Positions 11,572 to 21,100 of a stretch of 33,723 nucleotides of DNA are shown here, piece after piece; the first letter of the stretch is position 1; every line of letters starts with the position of its first letter. The position numbers and the translations under genes were made by a program. The notes under the pieces are model-generated. The model did not search any database. It was not told the DNA's origin and saw only the letters and a list, made by a program, of their open reading frames with translations. This stretch comes from a virus: IMG/VR virus record IMGVR_UViG_3300020473_000007, positions 1 through 33,723 of that record, one strand, 5' to 3'.

Positions 11572-11703
11572 CTATAGGTAGAATAAAAGTAGAATTAGCC
11601 CTACAACGGCTATAGCTGAGTACAGAGGGTAAGCTGAAATCTGAAGTATAATCTTACCCCAAACCTTACTGCACACCCTTCTAGCCTTCTCTATGCTTGA
11701 CAT
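11572..11703 (-). CDS. Last late-arm gene, 43-residue single-TM protein
   Basis: On the minus strand ATG 11703 to TAG 11572 encodes MSSIEKARRVCSKVWGKIIL, then QISAYPLYSAIAVVGLILLL and FYL. GGAGG stands six bases before the ATG. There is a basic N-terminus and one hydrophobic helix from about residue 25 to the end. It follows the holin gene by 20 bases and so belongs to the lysis cassette; it could be a second holin, antiholin or lysis regulator. Assignment of any of these is inference. Confidence 0.7.
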   Translation of the reverse strand: MSSIEKARRVCSKVWGKIILQISAYPLYSAIAVVGLILLLFYL

Positions 11704-11723
11704 TTTTGCCTCCAAATAATCTA

Positions 11724-12110
11724 TTATGGTTTTTTGTTTTTGTTTTGCCATTGTTGTCCAATTTTTTCTGCACTACGCCCAACAGTATAACCACCGACAC
11801 CAATCATTATAATATCTAATAATGAGTTTTGCACGGACTCAGGAATGTTAGGTGCAGTAAATCCAAACCAATGTGCTACCATTAGTGCGGCAAACAATAA
11901 CATCATTATTGGTCGCCAACTTCTTTGCAACCACGTACCTTGTGCTTCTAATTGTATAACAGTTGCGGCGGCTTCTATTTCTTTTAGATCGCCTGTAATA
12001 ATTTTGTGCTGTAACTCAGCTTTAATTTTTTCTTTTTCTGCTTTAGATGTAATGACTTTATCTACAGTAGAAAATATTGATTTAGCTATAGGTGCAAGTA
12101 AAGGTAACAT
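11724..12110 (-). CDS. Holin of the GTA_holin_3TM type
   Basis: This 128-residue inner-membrane protein forms the lesions that release the cell wall hydrolase. Residues 18-58 are a charged helical segment (KVITSKAEKEKIKAELQHKI). WLQRSWRPIMMLLFAALMVA (60-79) gives the first clear membrane helix and LLDIIMIGVGGYTVGRSAEK (97-116) the second. The LQRSWRP and GVGGYTxGRSxEK motifs are those I know from the gene-transfer-agent holin family. It overlaps the SleB hydrolase gene by one base, as lysis partners often do. Confidence 0.87.
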   Translation of the reverse strand: MLPLLAPIAKSIFSTVDKVITSKAEKEKIKAELQHKIITGDLKEIEAAATVIQLEAQGTWLQRSWRPIMMLLFAALMVAHWFGFTAPNIPESVQNSLLDIIMIGVGGYTVGRSAEKIGQQWQNKNKKP

Positions 12111-12511
12111 TAGATTATATTATTGTAAAATTTGTGATCGCCAATAGTAACTACAGGCGTTTGGCCTTGTGCCCATTTAGGCATAATGTTTGTAGTGTGA
12201 TAATGCGTTGACCCTTCTGTATTATCTTTTATCTTTTCTTCTAATACCAAATAAGCAAGAGCAAACATTTTTAAATAAACTTCATCTACCATTGGTAAAT
12301 TCTCCATCTTTTCTTTATTAGGATCACCTTCATTCCAACAACTAAACTGCCATTCTTTTAAACAAACTTCTTTTGGTGTGTTGCCATACCAACGTCTAGC
12401 CTCGGCTCTATTTTTTATAACACTAGCTACAGCAATCTGACCACTAGTATCTTGGTTGCGAGATTCACCCCACATTGTCTTTGCCATTATGTCTAAATCT
12501 TCAAACGTCAT
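12110..12511 (-). CDS. SleB-type cell wall hydrolase (endolysin)
   Basis: This 133-residue hydrolase of the SleB/Hydrolase_2 family degrades peptidoglycan at the end of infection. The signatures are LAKTMWGESRN-type with the catalytic Glu16, GQIAVASVIKNRAEARRW (24-41), CLKEWQFSCW (50-59), STHYHTTNIMPKWA (101-114) and IGDHKFY (123-129). No signal peptide is present, so it needs the adjacent holin for release. It is a single domain without a wall-binding module, usual for Gram-negative hosts. It overlaps both neighbours by 1 and 4 bases. Confidence 0.92.
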   Translation of the reverse strand: MTFEDLDIMAKTMWGESRNQDTSGQIAVASVIKNRAEARRWYGNTPKEVCLKEWQFSCWNEGDPNKEKMENLPMVDEVYLKMFALAYLVLEEKIKDNTEGSTHYHTTNIMPKWAQGQTPVVTIGDHKFYNNII

Positions 12512-12966
12512 ATAAACTTTAATAACTTTAACTCATAATATATAAAAATCAAGAGTCCTGCAATAGCTAATGATGCAACTATAATTGTTTTCCTGCGTTC
12601 TTTTTCTTGTTCTAGTCGTTTTAACTCTCTTTTTTTCTCAGCACGGGCACTAGCAATTTCACCTTGTAATCGTTCCCATTGACCCGGTGAACCATATAAT
12701 AAAAAGATTTCACGCAACTGATCACGCATACGAGCAAGTTCTTCTTTACGAAGATGGGCTTCTATGGCTGTTTGTTCTACCGAACTAAATTTACCAAACA
12801 AGGATCTTCCTTTTTTTTCTGCGTGTATTTCAATGTTTGCTTCACCTATAGCCCACTTTGATATATACCCACTTAGACTAGACAAGTCTTTACCTACCTG
12901 TATACCTTTCATAATTACAGAATGAGCAGTTTTAACTGCGGCAAATGCTGAAAGCGGATCAATCAT
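12508..12966 (-). CDS. Coiled-coil protein with C-terminal membrane helix
   Basis: The 152-residue product begins MIDPLSAFAAVKTAHSVIMK, a start I have seen in marine podovirus proteins of unknown function. Residues 65-125 are a long charged coiled coil (RKEELARMRDQLREIFLLYG, ASARAEKKRELKRLEQEKER), and the end TIIVASLAIAGLLIFIYYEL is a membrane helix. A membrane anchor plus coiled coil beside holin and hydrolase resembles a spanin-like or late membrane component, though the anchor is C-terminal. It is joined TAATG to the gene upstream and overlaps the hydrolase by 4 bases. Confidence 0.7.
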   Translation of the reverse strand: MIDPLSAFAAVKTAHSVIMKGIQVGKDLSSLSGYISKWAIGEANIEIHAEKKGRSLFGKFSSVEQTAIEAHLRKEELARMRDQLREIFLLYGSPGQWERLQGEIASARAEKKRELKRLEQEKERRKTIIVASLAIAGLLIFIYYELKLLKFI

Positions 12967-13121
12967 TAATGTACTCTTTCGTAATCGTAATATTCTTCAA
13001 AGCCTACAGATTCTATAAACTCCTTAGCTTCACTTAAACTGTCAAAGGATTTGGCTTCTATAACCACAACATATTGTTTGCGGTATTTTTTAACTTTGTA
13101 TGTTAATCTAAGTTCTTCCAT
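12966..13121 (-). CDS. Hypothetical 51-residue protein in the lysis cassette
   Basis: ATG 13121 to TAA 12966 encodes MEELRLTYKVKKYRKQYVVV, then IEAKSFDSLSEAKEFIESVG and FEEYYDYERVH. The pattern β-β-α-β suggests a small α/β fold. Both borders are overlaps (14 bases with the XhlA-like gene, TAATG with the next), so it fills what would be an unexplained 141-base gap in the operon. No family is recognised. Confidence 0.7.
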   Translation of the reverse strand: MEELRLTYKVKKYRKQYVVVIEAKSFDSLSEAKEFIESVGFEEYYDYERVH

Positions 13122-13314
13122 ATAAAAGACCAAGTATTATAGTTATCAACAATCCAATAATAGATGCACTTGATGACCATAGCAATACCTCTAGTCTTTT
13201 AATGCGATATTCAACAGCATCAAGACGTTGACCTGTCATTTGTCTATACACGACACATTCTCTTTCGTGAGCCCTCATTTCTTTAGCTACATCTTTTATA
13301 GTACGTGTGTCCAT
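13108..13314 (-). CDS. XhlA-like small membrane protein
   Basis: This is a 68-residue protein with a helical charged N-terminus (DVAKEMRAHERECVVYRQMT), a heptad-like DAVEYRIKRLEVLLWSSS and a C-terminal membrane helix SIIGLLITIILGLLYGRT. The order is that of the XhlA/haemolysin family, which assists holin-mediated lysis in several phages. It shares one base with the upstream tail chaperone-like gene. Its proximity to holin and hydrolase supports a lysis role. Confidence 0.72.
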   Translation of the reverse strand: MDTRTIKDVAKEMRAHERECVVYRQMTGQRLDAVEYRIKRLEVLLWSSSASIIGLLITIILGLLYGRT

Positions 13315-13610
13315 TATTTAGGTTTCTCTGGCATAGTAACAGCTTTAGCTTTATCTACTGTATCTATATCTTTAGTTATATCTCTTAGCTTTTGTCTATA
13401 AGTTTTCCAATCAGCAGACATTGTTAAATCTGACATACCCATCCAATCACACTCAGCAAGAAGGTTAGTTCTTTCTTCACGAATACTTGCCATTAGTCTG
13501 TCATACTCACCTTTAGCCCACTCTACATCTCTAGCTTCAAGTTCTTTGATTTCGTCAGCAGTAAGTTTTACCTCAACACCATTAACCATTTTAGTTTTAT
13601 AAATAGACAT
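13314..13610 (-). CDS. Tail fibre assembly chaperone-like protein
   Basis: The 98-residue product has a helical middle and the pattern RTNLLAECDWMGMSDLTMSA followed by DWKTYRQKLRDITKDID (residues 47-83). This LLAECDW...W-xYRQ-LRDI signature is that of phage tail assembly chaperones (Phage_tail_APC type), which fold or attach fibre tips. It lies immediately downstream of the last fibre-tip gene in transcription order, as such chaperones do. It is not expected in the finished particle. Confidence 0.75.
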   Translation of the reverse strand: MSIYKTKMVNGVEVKLTADEIKELEARDVEWAKGEYDRLMASIREERTNLLAECDWMGMSDLTMSADWKTYRQKLRDITKDIDTVDKAKAVTMPEKPK

Positions 13611-13626
13611 ATTTACCTCCTTTCTT

Positions 13627-14238
13627 TTAATCTACTATTCCATAAACAGTAATTGTTCCTGCATAATTACCACTTGATGTTTGAAATTTAACATAGGGTG
13701 TTATGGTTGTAGCATTAAACCTACCATTTATAATTGATGTAAACACATAATTAGTTGAACTATTAAAATTTAAATGTCCGTGATACCTTGCTTTAACTGA
13801 ACTATCGTTTATTGCAAAAACTGTGATTTCAAATGTAGCATGGTCAGAGTTATTTGGTACATAATAAGCTACTGAAGCACCTCCTGTATCTGTTTGTCCA
13901 GACCTATGCCAACTTGTATAACTAATGGAATCATTTGCACCATTAACATCAGTATGATTTCTAATACCACCTTTTTGAATTTGTGTAGAAAAAGTATCTG
14001 ATGCAGTTCCAAAAAACATATTTAAATTTGGATTACTTGCAGAAAAAGTGCTAAGATTATGTCCAAATATTTTGTATGCTTTATATGTTGTGCCTATTGT
14101 TGCACTCGTTAAATCTAAAGTAATAGATGGATTTGAACCATCATTTGTACTAGATACTAATTTAACCAACCCACCTGTTGCAAAAGGCAATGCAGTTACA
14201 CTAGATAAAGAATTATTATTTGCTCTAATTATTGCCAT
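13627..14238 (-). CDS. Fibre-tip/receptor-binding-like protein, class B (203 residues)
   Basis: The protein is rich in Ser, Thr, Asn and β-strands, without helices, as in phage adhesins. It starts MAIIRANNNSLSSVTALPFA and has a domain beginning GGLVKL, followed by YKIFGHNLSTFSASNPNL and ending ITVYGIVD. The same GGLVK ... HNL ... VYGIV frame recurs in the C-terminal half of the gene upstream (14238-15278), so the two share a domain. It is joined TAATG to that gene. It is probably displayed on the tail; the binding target is unknown. Confidence 0.7.
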   Translation of the reverse strand: MAIIRANNNSLSSVTALPFATGGLVKLVSSTNDGSNPSITLDLTSATIGTTYKAYKIFGHNLSTFSASNPNLNMFFGTASDTFSTQIQKGGIRNHTDVNGANDSISYTSWHRSGQTDTGGASVAYYVPNNSDHATFEITVFAINDSSVKARYHGHLNFNSSTNYVFTSIINGRFNATTITPYVKFQTSSGNYAGTITVYGIVD

Positions 14239-15278
14239 TATTCTACTATCCCATAAACTATAAACAATCCTTCATCAATAGTTCCTGTTGATGGAAAAAA
14301 TTTAATATAATTCATAGCACTTGTTAGAGAACTAGTGAAATAATTTAAATTACCATAAATATTATTATTATTGTTATAGTGAATCCAATTACAAATATAT
14401 TTTTTATAATCATTTGTTCCAGAACGACCAAAGTTTGTTAAATCAAATTCATAATAATTTCCAACATTTGCTTTTAAATTCCAACCTTGAAAGTCATAGT
14501 AATTTGAAGTGCTTCCCGAACCAACAGCATGAGAATTAGAAATTAACTGTGCATAATGAGAACCAAAATTACCAGTAAAAGAAATTGTAGACCCGTTGTC
14601 TGGTGAATCTGCAAATCGTAAATCTGATGGTGTTGAATGTGTAAGATTATGCACTACTATTTTAAATCTATTATAGCCTGTCATAGTAGAACTATTAAAC
14701 ACAACTTCTGAAACACTAGAACTTACATTTGTTTCTGTAATTTTAACTAACCCACCTGCATTTCCAAAAGATAGATTACCACTTCCATCTGTAATTAATG
14801 CTTTGTTTGCACTTGGTGCTGTGCTAGGCAAGGTTAATGTATATGATTGTGCCGCACTATGAGGTGGGCCTTTAATTGTTACTCCGTGGCTATTAGTTTC
14901 GCAATTTAATTTTATTGCTCCCGAATCTGATCCTGCTCCCTTTGATATAATTGTAGGTGCAGTAGCTAACTTATCATTAGTTACAGTATTATCACTTGGT
15001 GTACCTATATTAAGAACATCACCTAATACTAAAATAAAATTTATAACATCACCTGTTACCAAATTACTTGCAAAAGTAAGTGTGCTACCAGATACAGTAA
15101 ATGAAGTGCCCGGACTTTGTATTATACCATTTAGACTTACGATCATATGGTTCGCAGAAGCCGGTACATAGTTTGCAGAATTATATTGCATAGTGTAGGC
15201 GGCTTGACCATTAACTACAGATATGGTGTCTAGCTTTATAAAGTTTCCTGTTATAGGTTGTTGTCCAATATAAGGCAT
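14238..15278 (-). CDS. Tail fibre-like protein with class B tip (346 residues)
   Basis: I start at ATG 15278 (MPYIGQQPITGNFIKLDTIS), which shares a base with the upstream stop (TAATG) and follows GGAGATAG; the longer frame to 15299 is rejected. Residues 15-95 look like a fibre-attachment β domain (AYTMQYNSANYVPASANHMI), residues 100-175 are a linker ending LTLPSTAPSANKALITDGSG, and the C-terminal domain from about residue 180 begins GGLVKITETN and ends FIVYGIVE. The tip domain is shared with the downstream 203-residue protein. Probably part of the host-recognition apparatus. Confidence 0.75.
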   Translation of the reverse strand: MPYIGQQPITGNFIKLDTISVVNGQAAYTMQYNSANYVPASANHMIVSLNGIIQSPGTSFTVSGSTLTFASNLVTGDVINFILVLGDVLNIGTPSDNTVTNDKLATAPTIISKGAGSDSGAIKLNCETNSHGVTIKGPPHSAAQSYTLTLPSTAPSANKALITDGSGNLSFGNAGGLVKITETNVSSSVSEVVFNSSTMTGYNRFKIVVHNLTHSTPSDLRFADSPDNGSTISFTGNFGSHYAQLISNSHAVGSGSTSNYYDFQGWNLKANVGNYYEFDLTNFGRSGTNDYKKYICNWIHYNNNNNIYGNLNYFTSSLTSAMNYIKFFPSTGTIDEGLFIVYGIVE

Positions 15279-15769
15279 TAGTTTGCTATCTCCAACCACA
15301 TAACTGTACTAGGTGAACCTGCAAAAGCACCATCATAACTTCTATTTATATACAATGTGCCAGAGTTTACTTTAAGTTGACATTTTACAGGTATAGCCGA
15401 ACCATCAGTATTTGTTATACTTGTAAATATTGTTGAAGGCATATATGCATTAGCATTTAATGATGTACTATTATAAAAAATATGTGTAGCATCTGGTGAT
15501 GAACTACCTGTTGATAAAAAATCTGAACCATCAACAACCCATTTATAATAAGTATAAACATTTGTTCCACCATCTGCATTTGCAACACCAGATATAAGTA
15601 CAATGCTACTAGAACTTGATGGTGTAAAACTACCAAAATCTAAATCATCTGCATAAGAAGTTGCACTTGACCTCGTAGAATTTGTTGTAATCTTTGTAAT
15701 TTTATGACTCAATAGTTTACCTCCTACACCTGTTGTTAACGAACTTGCTAATATTTTACTTAATGGCAT
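15278..15769 (-). CDS. Fibre-tip-like protein, class A (163 residues)
   Basis: This β-rich, Ser/Thr/Asn-rich 163-residue protein starts MPLSKILASSLTTGVGGKLL. The SSIVLISGVANADG segment and the end STVMWLEIAN follow the same layout as the end of the 16069-16956 fibre protein (SSKILITGF..., ITLMEIGA). I take it as a short stand-alone version of that tip domain. It is encoded in the fibre cassette, and its stop overlaps the next start. No enzymatic motif is present. Confidence 0.65.
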   Translation of the reverse strand: MPLSKILASSLTTGVGGKLLSHKITKITTNSTRSSATSYADDLDFGSFTPSSSSSIVLISGVANADGGTNVYTYYKWVVDGSDFLSTGSSSPDATHIFYNSTSLNANAYMPSTIFTSITNTDGSAIPVKCQLKVNSGTLYINRSYDGAFAGSPSTVMWLEIAN

Positions 15770-15772
15770 AAT

Positions 15773-16069
15773 CTATTCCTTTGGGTATTTATCCTTAACT
15801 GTTTTTATTGTTTTTTTCCATTCATCTATACCTTTATGATAAATAGTATCTAGTTGTTCTTCTATTCTTGGGTATTCTTTTTTTCTTTGCATCTTATATT
15901 CATTAGCTTTGTCTACTTTATCTAATTCTGCCTTCTTTGTTTTGATTTGTTTAACAGTAATTTTGTTTGGATTGTTATCAAACCAAGTAATTTTATCATA
16001 ATCTTCACCTACAACTTTTACTCTTGCATTTGAGTCTAAAGCTAATATTGCATCAACTATAATTGCCAT
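15773..16069 (-). CDS. XkdW-like phage protein (98 residues)
   Basis: This is a charged helical 98-residue protein. The end YKMQRKKEYPRIEEQLDTIY, then HKGIDEWKKTIKTVKDKYPK, is the conserved R-xYP-xEEQLDxIYH...K-x-I-xVKxKYP motif seen in XkdW-like proteins of many phages. Such genes lie among tail-fibre genes, and their role is presumed to be assembly. The start MAIIVDAILALDSNARVKVV has a hydrophobic β-type opening. It is joined TAATG to the fibre gene upstream. Confidence 0.75.
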   Translation of the reverse strand: MAIIVDAILALDSNARVKVVGEDYDKITWFDNNPNKITVKQIKTKKAELDKVDKANEYKMQRKKEYPRIEEQLDTIYHKGIDEWKKTIKTVKDKYPKE

Positions 16070-16956
16070 TATGCACCTATTTCCATTAAAGTAATATTTG
16101 AAGTTGGAACTGCTGTTTCTTTATTATTGTAAGTATATCCTCCACCATTAATTATTAAAGTTAATGAGCTTAAACTACTTCCATAGTGGTTTGCATAAGC
16201 AAAAAAATTATAAGTTGTCGCTGAAGTTGTATTTGGTGAATCTAAAAAATGTAAAAGTGGTGCTTTATCTGGTTTTGAATAACTACTAGCAGCTATTATT
16301 GAATGACCAGTACCTACACCACTATTCCAACTACTTGCATCACCTTCTCCAATAATAGTAGAACCTCTTTTTATTGTTACACCATAAGTTTGCACACTTG
16401 AATTAGTTGAGGACATAGATATAAAACCTGTAATCAGGATTTTACTACTTGTTGCACTTGGAGTTATACTAGCAGTTAACACTTGTACTTTGTTATCAAC
16501 ATTTGTGCTTGAATAACTAGCGTATTGATCATCGTGAACATTAACAACTTGTAAAACTTTACCACCACCTGCTTCTGCAAAACTATTATCACCTCTTAAA
16601 AATGTACTGCTACTTGCTGTGCCTGTTGCTGATAATTTTGCTATTGAAACCGAACCATCTGCTAATTGACTTGTACCAACACTACCACTTGCAGGATTAA
16701 TTGTACCTACGGCTCTACCTAAATATATACAATACATATCATCTGATCCTGCTGTTGCTTCAGTTAATGTTAAACTTGTACCAGAGGCAGAGTACGCATA
16801 TGTAGGTTCTTGTCTTACATTGTTTATATATAATGCAATATCATTAGCATTAGTTACAGATTGCGATAATGTATAGTTTTGAGTTGCACTAACAGAAAAA
16901 TCTTGTTTAACAAGCGATTGTGAAGATGTAGTAGGAGTAACACCAAGATAAGCCAT
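16069..16956 (-). CDS. Tail fibre-like protein with class A tip (295 residues)
   Basis: Residues 1-90 resemble the usual attachment domain of marine phage fibres (MAYLGVTPTTSSQSLVKQDF, NYTLSQSVTNANDIALYINN). A short stalk-like linker has SGSVGTSQLADGSVSIAKLS, and the tip from about residue 132 begins KVLQVVNVHDDQYASYSS, contains SPNTTSATTYNFFAYANH and ends NITLMEIGA. KVLQV...LMEI tips are a recurrent receptor-binding domain in marine phages. The tail attaches it to the particle; the ligand is unknown. Confidence 0.78.
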   Translation of the reverse strand: MAYLGVTPTTSSQSLVKQDFSVSATQNYTLSQSVTNANDIALYINNVRQEPTYAYSASGTSLTLTEATAGSDDMYCIYLGRAVGTINPASGSVGTSQLADGSVSIAKLSATGTASSSTFLRGDNSFAEAGGGKVLQVVNVHDDQYASYSSTNVDNKVQVLTASITPSATSSKILITGFISMSSTNSSVQTYGVTIKRGSTIIGEGDASSWNSGVGTGHSIIAASSYSKPDKAPLLHFLDSPNTTSATTYNFFAYANHYGSSLSSLTLIINGGGYTYNNKETAVPTSNITLMEIGA

Positions 16957-17300
16957 TAGGTTATCTCCATTATTGACAATGCTACATCCAATGAAGCTGA
17001 TGCACTTGCTTGTGCTTTAACAACATCAGTTGTTTGCACGACAACTTTTTGTCCTCCAAACACTTCAAGTGTAGTGTTAGCCGGTATATCTACTGCTTTT
17101 AACAAAAAGATGTTAGCATTAGTTTCTGTATCAGAAGTATCACTTACTAATTGTACATCTGCAGTTATTGCACTTGTTGTTTTATTACACAATGCCATAC
17201 CTAATACAACTGTACTTGTGCTCGAAGGTACAGTATAAATTGTATCTAACGAACTATTACTTACACTTGCTTTTGTTTTTACTTTAAATGTATTAGCCAT
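16956..17300 (-). CDS. β-rich virion-associated protein (114 residues)
   Basis: The 114-residue product MANTFKVKTKASVSNSSLDT is Ser/Thr/Val-rich. The pattern YTVPSSTSTVVLGMALCNKT and IPANTTLEVFGGQKVVVQTT is that of a small jelly-roll or immunoglobulin-like virion protein seen between fibre genes in marine phages. No signal peptide is present. It overlaps the downstream fibre gene by one base and lies 13 bases from the main fibre gene. The exact location in the particle is unknown. Confidence 0.65.
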   Translation of the reverse strand: MANTFKVKTKASVSNSSLDTIYTVPSSTSTVVLGMALCNKTTSAITADVQLVSDTSDTETNANIFLLKAVDIPANTTLEVFGGQKVVVQTTDVVKAQASASASLDVALSIMEIT

Positions 17301-17313
17301 AATGTTTCCTATA

Positions 17314-18168
17314 TTAACCTAAAGCAATAGCTAATGCAACAGGGTCGGGTGCTGTGTTAGTAATCGTTACTGTATCTGTTGCACTTACAGCTACTTGCAT
17401 ATTTGTTCCTGCCGTAAAAGTTAATGTATTTCCATTTGATATTGTTTGTGATGTAGAGCCATCTGTAATTGTAAAATCATTAAATGTACCTGTTCCGTCT
17501 GCACCATCTGAGCCGTCGCTACCCGGATTTCCTTGTGCACCTGTTGCACCTTGTGGTAAACCTAATGCTAATACACCTGTAGATGTATTATAAGATGCTG
17601 TAGCTGATGCTCCGGGTGATAATGTGCTTACTGTTACACCACCTGCAATAGGTTGTGAACTTACAGAAACATTACCAGAACCATCAAAAGATAATATTTT
17701 ATTGGCTCTAGTTGCCGGTATTGATAATGTAGGTGTTGTGTCATCACCATCTGTTAATCTTATACTTCTTGTAATTTGATCTTTATTATCACTAAATATA
17801 GCAACAGCTTTATCTAATTCTGTATTTAAGGCAGTAATATCAAATGTGCCATTGACAGGAAAATCTGTTGTTCTTTCTATAGTAATACGTCTAACAACTA
17901 CAACTTTATCATCTGCTGTAAGTCCAGAGCCAAATGTAATAACTGCACCTGTACCAAACTCATACGCACTATCGCTAGAAGAATTACTAGCTGTTACTTT
18001 ATACGTAGTAGTTGTAGTAGGATTAGCATTGTATGTAGCTAATGTACCATTCTTATAAACTTGTAAGTCAGCTATACCAAAAAATTCAAATGTAATAGTA
18101 AACGCAGTCTGTCCACCTGTAGCTGTAAAAACTTGTCTACCTGTATTTTGTGCTGATGCAATCGTCAT
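17314..18168 (-). CDS. Tail fibre, T7 gp17-like N-terminus with collagen-like segment
   Basis: The 284-residue product has a tail-attachment domain at residues 1-135 that follows the T7 gp17 N-terminal layout: FTITFEFFGIADLQVYKNG, VVVRRITIERTTDFPVNGTF, then LNTELDKAVAIFSDNKDQIT. Residues 140-200 are a linker, and residues 207-227 are seven collagen-like Gly-X-Y triplets (GATGAQGNPGSDGSDGADG...), which would form a trimeric stalk. The C-terminal β region is short. At 284 residues it is about half the length of T7 gp17, so receptor binding may be delegated to the separate tip genes downstream. It overlaps the gp16-like gene by 4 bases (ATGA). Confidence 0.88.
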   Translation of the reverse strand: MTIASAQNTGRQVFTATGGQTAFTITFEFFGIADLQVYKNGTLATYNANPTTTTTYKVTASNSSSDSAYEFGTGAVITFGSGLTADDKVVVVRRITIERTTDFPVNGTFDITALNTELDKAVAIFSDNKDQITRSIRLTDGDDTTPTLSIPATRANKILSFDGSGNVSVSSQPIAGGVTVSTLSPGASATASYNTSTGVLALGLPQGATGAQGNPGSDGSDGADGTGTFNDFTITDGSTSQTISNGNTLTFTAGTNMQVAVSATDTVTITNTAPDPVALAIALG

Positions 18169-21100
18169 TCTTTTATTCCTGTAATTGTATCATATATATA
18201 ATCAATCATATGCTCTATCCCTAAAAGTGTACTTCCGGGTAAAAGTCGTTTTATAGTATCGTGTTTTTCTTCTTCTGTAAATCGGTTGTCAGATAAAACT
18301 GATATTAAATCATAAACTGCGGCAGGGCCTGCACCTACAACACTTTTAAAAGCGTCTTCTCCAGACACTTCTCCAAATCGTGCATCTTGTCCTAATAATG
18401 GTCTTAATCCTAATGGAGTTTCAAATGCTCCTTGACTTAAAGTTTCTAAATGAAAATTTAAATCTCCTAATAATCCTGTAATACCTGACAATTCTACACC
18501 TCTTATTGTTCTTTCAACCCAATTTTTATTTTCCCAATATGATGGATTTTTTAAAAAATCTGCGGCAACGCCTAATGCAATCATACTCATCATACCATTT
18601 ATAACTACTGCACCTTTTTCTCTACCTTGCACGGCAGATAGGAATACTTTACCATTTGCTCCCATCATCCAACTAAAAAACTGTGTTAATAATTGTAAAG
18701 GTGCAATATTTATTTTAGCACCAAATTCTGTTGCATCAAATTTTGCTCCTATAGGAAATCCAATCGTATTTGCAAATTTTCTAAATAAATTATTATTAAA
18801 TAATTGTCTAGCACCTTCACTATTAATACGAATAACACCACTCATCATATTAGGTACATCTGCTGTTGTTGGTGTTACAATTCTTCTATCTACATCTGTT
18901 CTTAATGCTTGTGCAAATATTTCTCTTGCTGTTTTACCACCTGCTATCTTATCCCATTCTCTTACATTAGCTAAATAATGCGTCCCCCCACCTTTTTCTA
19001 CTGCCTCTATTGGCATACTTGCTATTAATTTTGCATTATTTTCATCAATACCATATGACAACAGCCGTTGTTGTCCTTTTACATCTAATAAACCTTTTGA
19101 CCAAGCTACACTATCTTCTAAAAATCTATGAGCACTTAGTAATCCGTTAAAAGTTTTAAGAAAATATGTCAATGGTTGTAAACCATTAAATGTATAAAAA
19201 TATTCTTGTGCCCTTTCGGCGTGTCTGCCTATATATTTATCTAAAATATTGCCAGATCGTGTAGCATCAAGATGAATACCACCTTGCCATACATATCTAT
19301 TAGTCATAGACATTGCTAATTCCATTAATGGATTTAAATAATGCACATCTGCCATATTACTTTTAGCAAAAGGGTTCATACTACGGCTAACAGCATCTTT
19401 ACTAAAACCATTAAAATATGTTTTCATAAAACCATCTACCATTATTGGTCTAGCTAATTCAGGTAATCCAGATATTGTAACTTTGCCCATATAGGCAAGG
19501 TGAATTACATTTTCTAGCAACTTTGTGGCTCTTACAGACATAGATGCAGGATCACCTGTAAAAAATGTGCCTAACAATTTATCTTTCTCATCTATATAAG
19601 CGTTAAGTATTCTATTTCTATCTGTAGCACTTATACCTTGGCTTATCATATCAATTTCTTTGTTTATTATGTAATCTCTCATATGTACATCACCAAAACG
19701 GCGAGTAAATTCAATAGAAGCACCTATTTTTTGAGCGTAACTTCTCATAATAAAATTAATATCTGTTTCAATAAATTCTTTTATTTCACTTATTGGCAAT
19801 AAAGTATCTCTTTCAAGTAATTGTTTTGCACCAATTTTACCTCTACCTCTATATGTTTTATCTATGCCATTTGCATTATCAATATTCATAAAAGATGCTT
19901 GTTCGTTTCTAATATCATCAAATCTACGCGCAGTTTCTGCTTCAATAATTAAATCTCTTTCATTTAATGGTATTTTATCTGATTTTTTCATTGATATACC
20001 ATACTCTTTAGCATAACTAAGTTGTCTTAAATTATCTCTTATTGATATATACTTAGGATGACCAGAAGAATGTGGTACGCCTTTATTAGGTTGCGATAAC
20101 TTTTGGCGTATTAGTCCTTTTAATTGATCTGCTTGATCATTTACTTTATCTAAACGCCATATAATTGGCATATAATCTTTAATAAGTGATGTATCTTCAT
20201 CAAATTCTCTTATTTCATTATTTATTGATTTAACATCTTGTTTTAATTTTTTTCTTCTATCTAATAAAGCCTTAATTCTAGGATCACCGGCAGGTAATTG
20301 TGTTACATTACGATCAATTTTTTCTATTGCTGATTCTAATCTTAACAAAGTACGCTTCATTGTGTTTTGATTAGCATATAAACCTAATAATGAGTTTTGT
20401 TCGTTGTAATATTTAAAAAAATTATCTACTTGTTTTAGTGAATTTTTTACAGCTTTTCTTGTTTGTGGATCAAAGTGTACTAAAATTTCTTTATCGGCTC
20501 TAGCTTCACCAACAAGTTCAAAATATTCTTGTTTGCTCATTCGTTTTTTACGAGCAGGATCACGAAGAATAGCATTTCTTATATTACCAAAAGTTGATTC
20601 CACTGCTACACGGAAACCTTGTTTTCGTCTTTCCCAATTTGTTTGAGTTGCATTACCACCCATTAATTTATGAAAATCATCTTCTACTTTAGCTATAGTT
20701 TGTATATAAAAACCAAAATGTTTTAGACTTAAATCTGTAGCTATAGAGGTTGGTGATGCTCTACCCATTTTATTTAGTTGTGTCTGTGTAGCGTGATTAC
20801 CGGATATTTGATACAAGTCCTCCATATATTGTAATTTTTGTTTTTCTGTAAGTATTTTATTTTTAAATATTTTTTCTAGTCCTCTACGCAATGGACTTAC
20901 TTTTTCTAATGTTCTTAAAAAACCATCTACATCTGTTCGTAAATAAGCATTTTCTGGTCGCACACTATATTCAACTGCCCATTTATTTACAGCTTTTTCG
21001 TGTTCTAATTTTGATGCAAATTTGTCAGGTTTTACATAAATTTTTCTTCCAATAGCTTTTATAAACTCAAAGTGCATATAATCATCCATTGTTTTAAACA

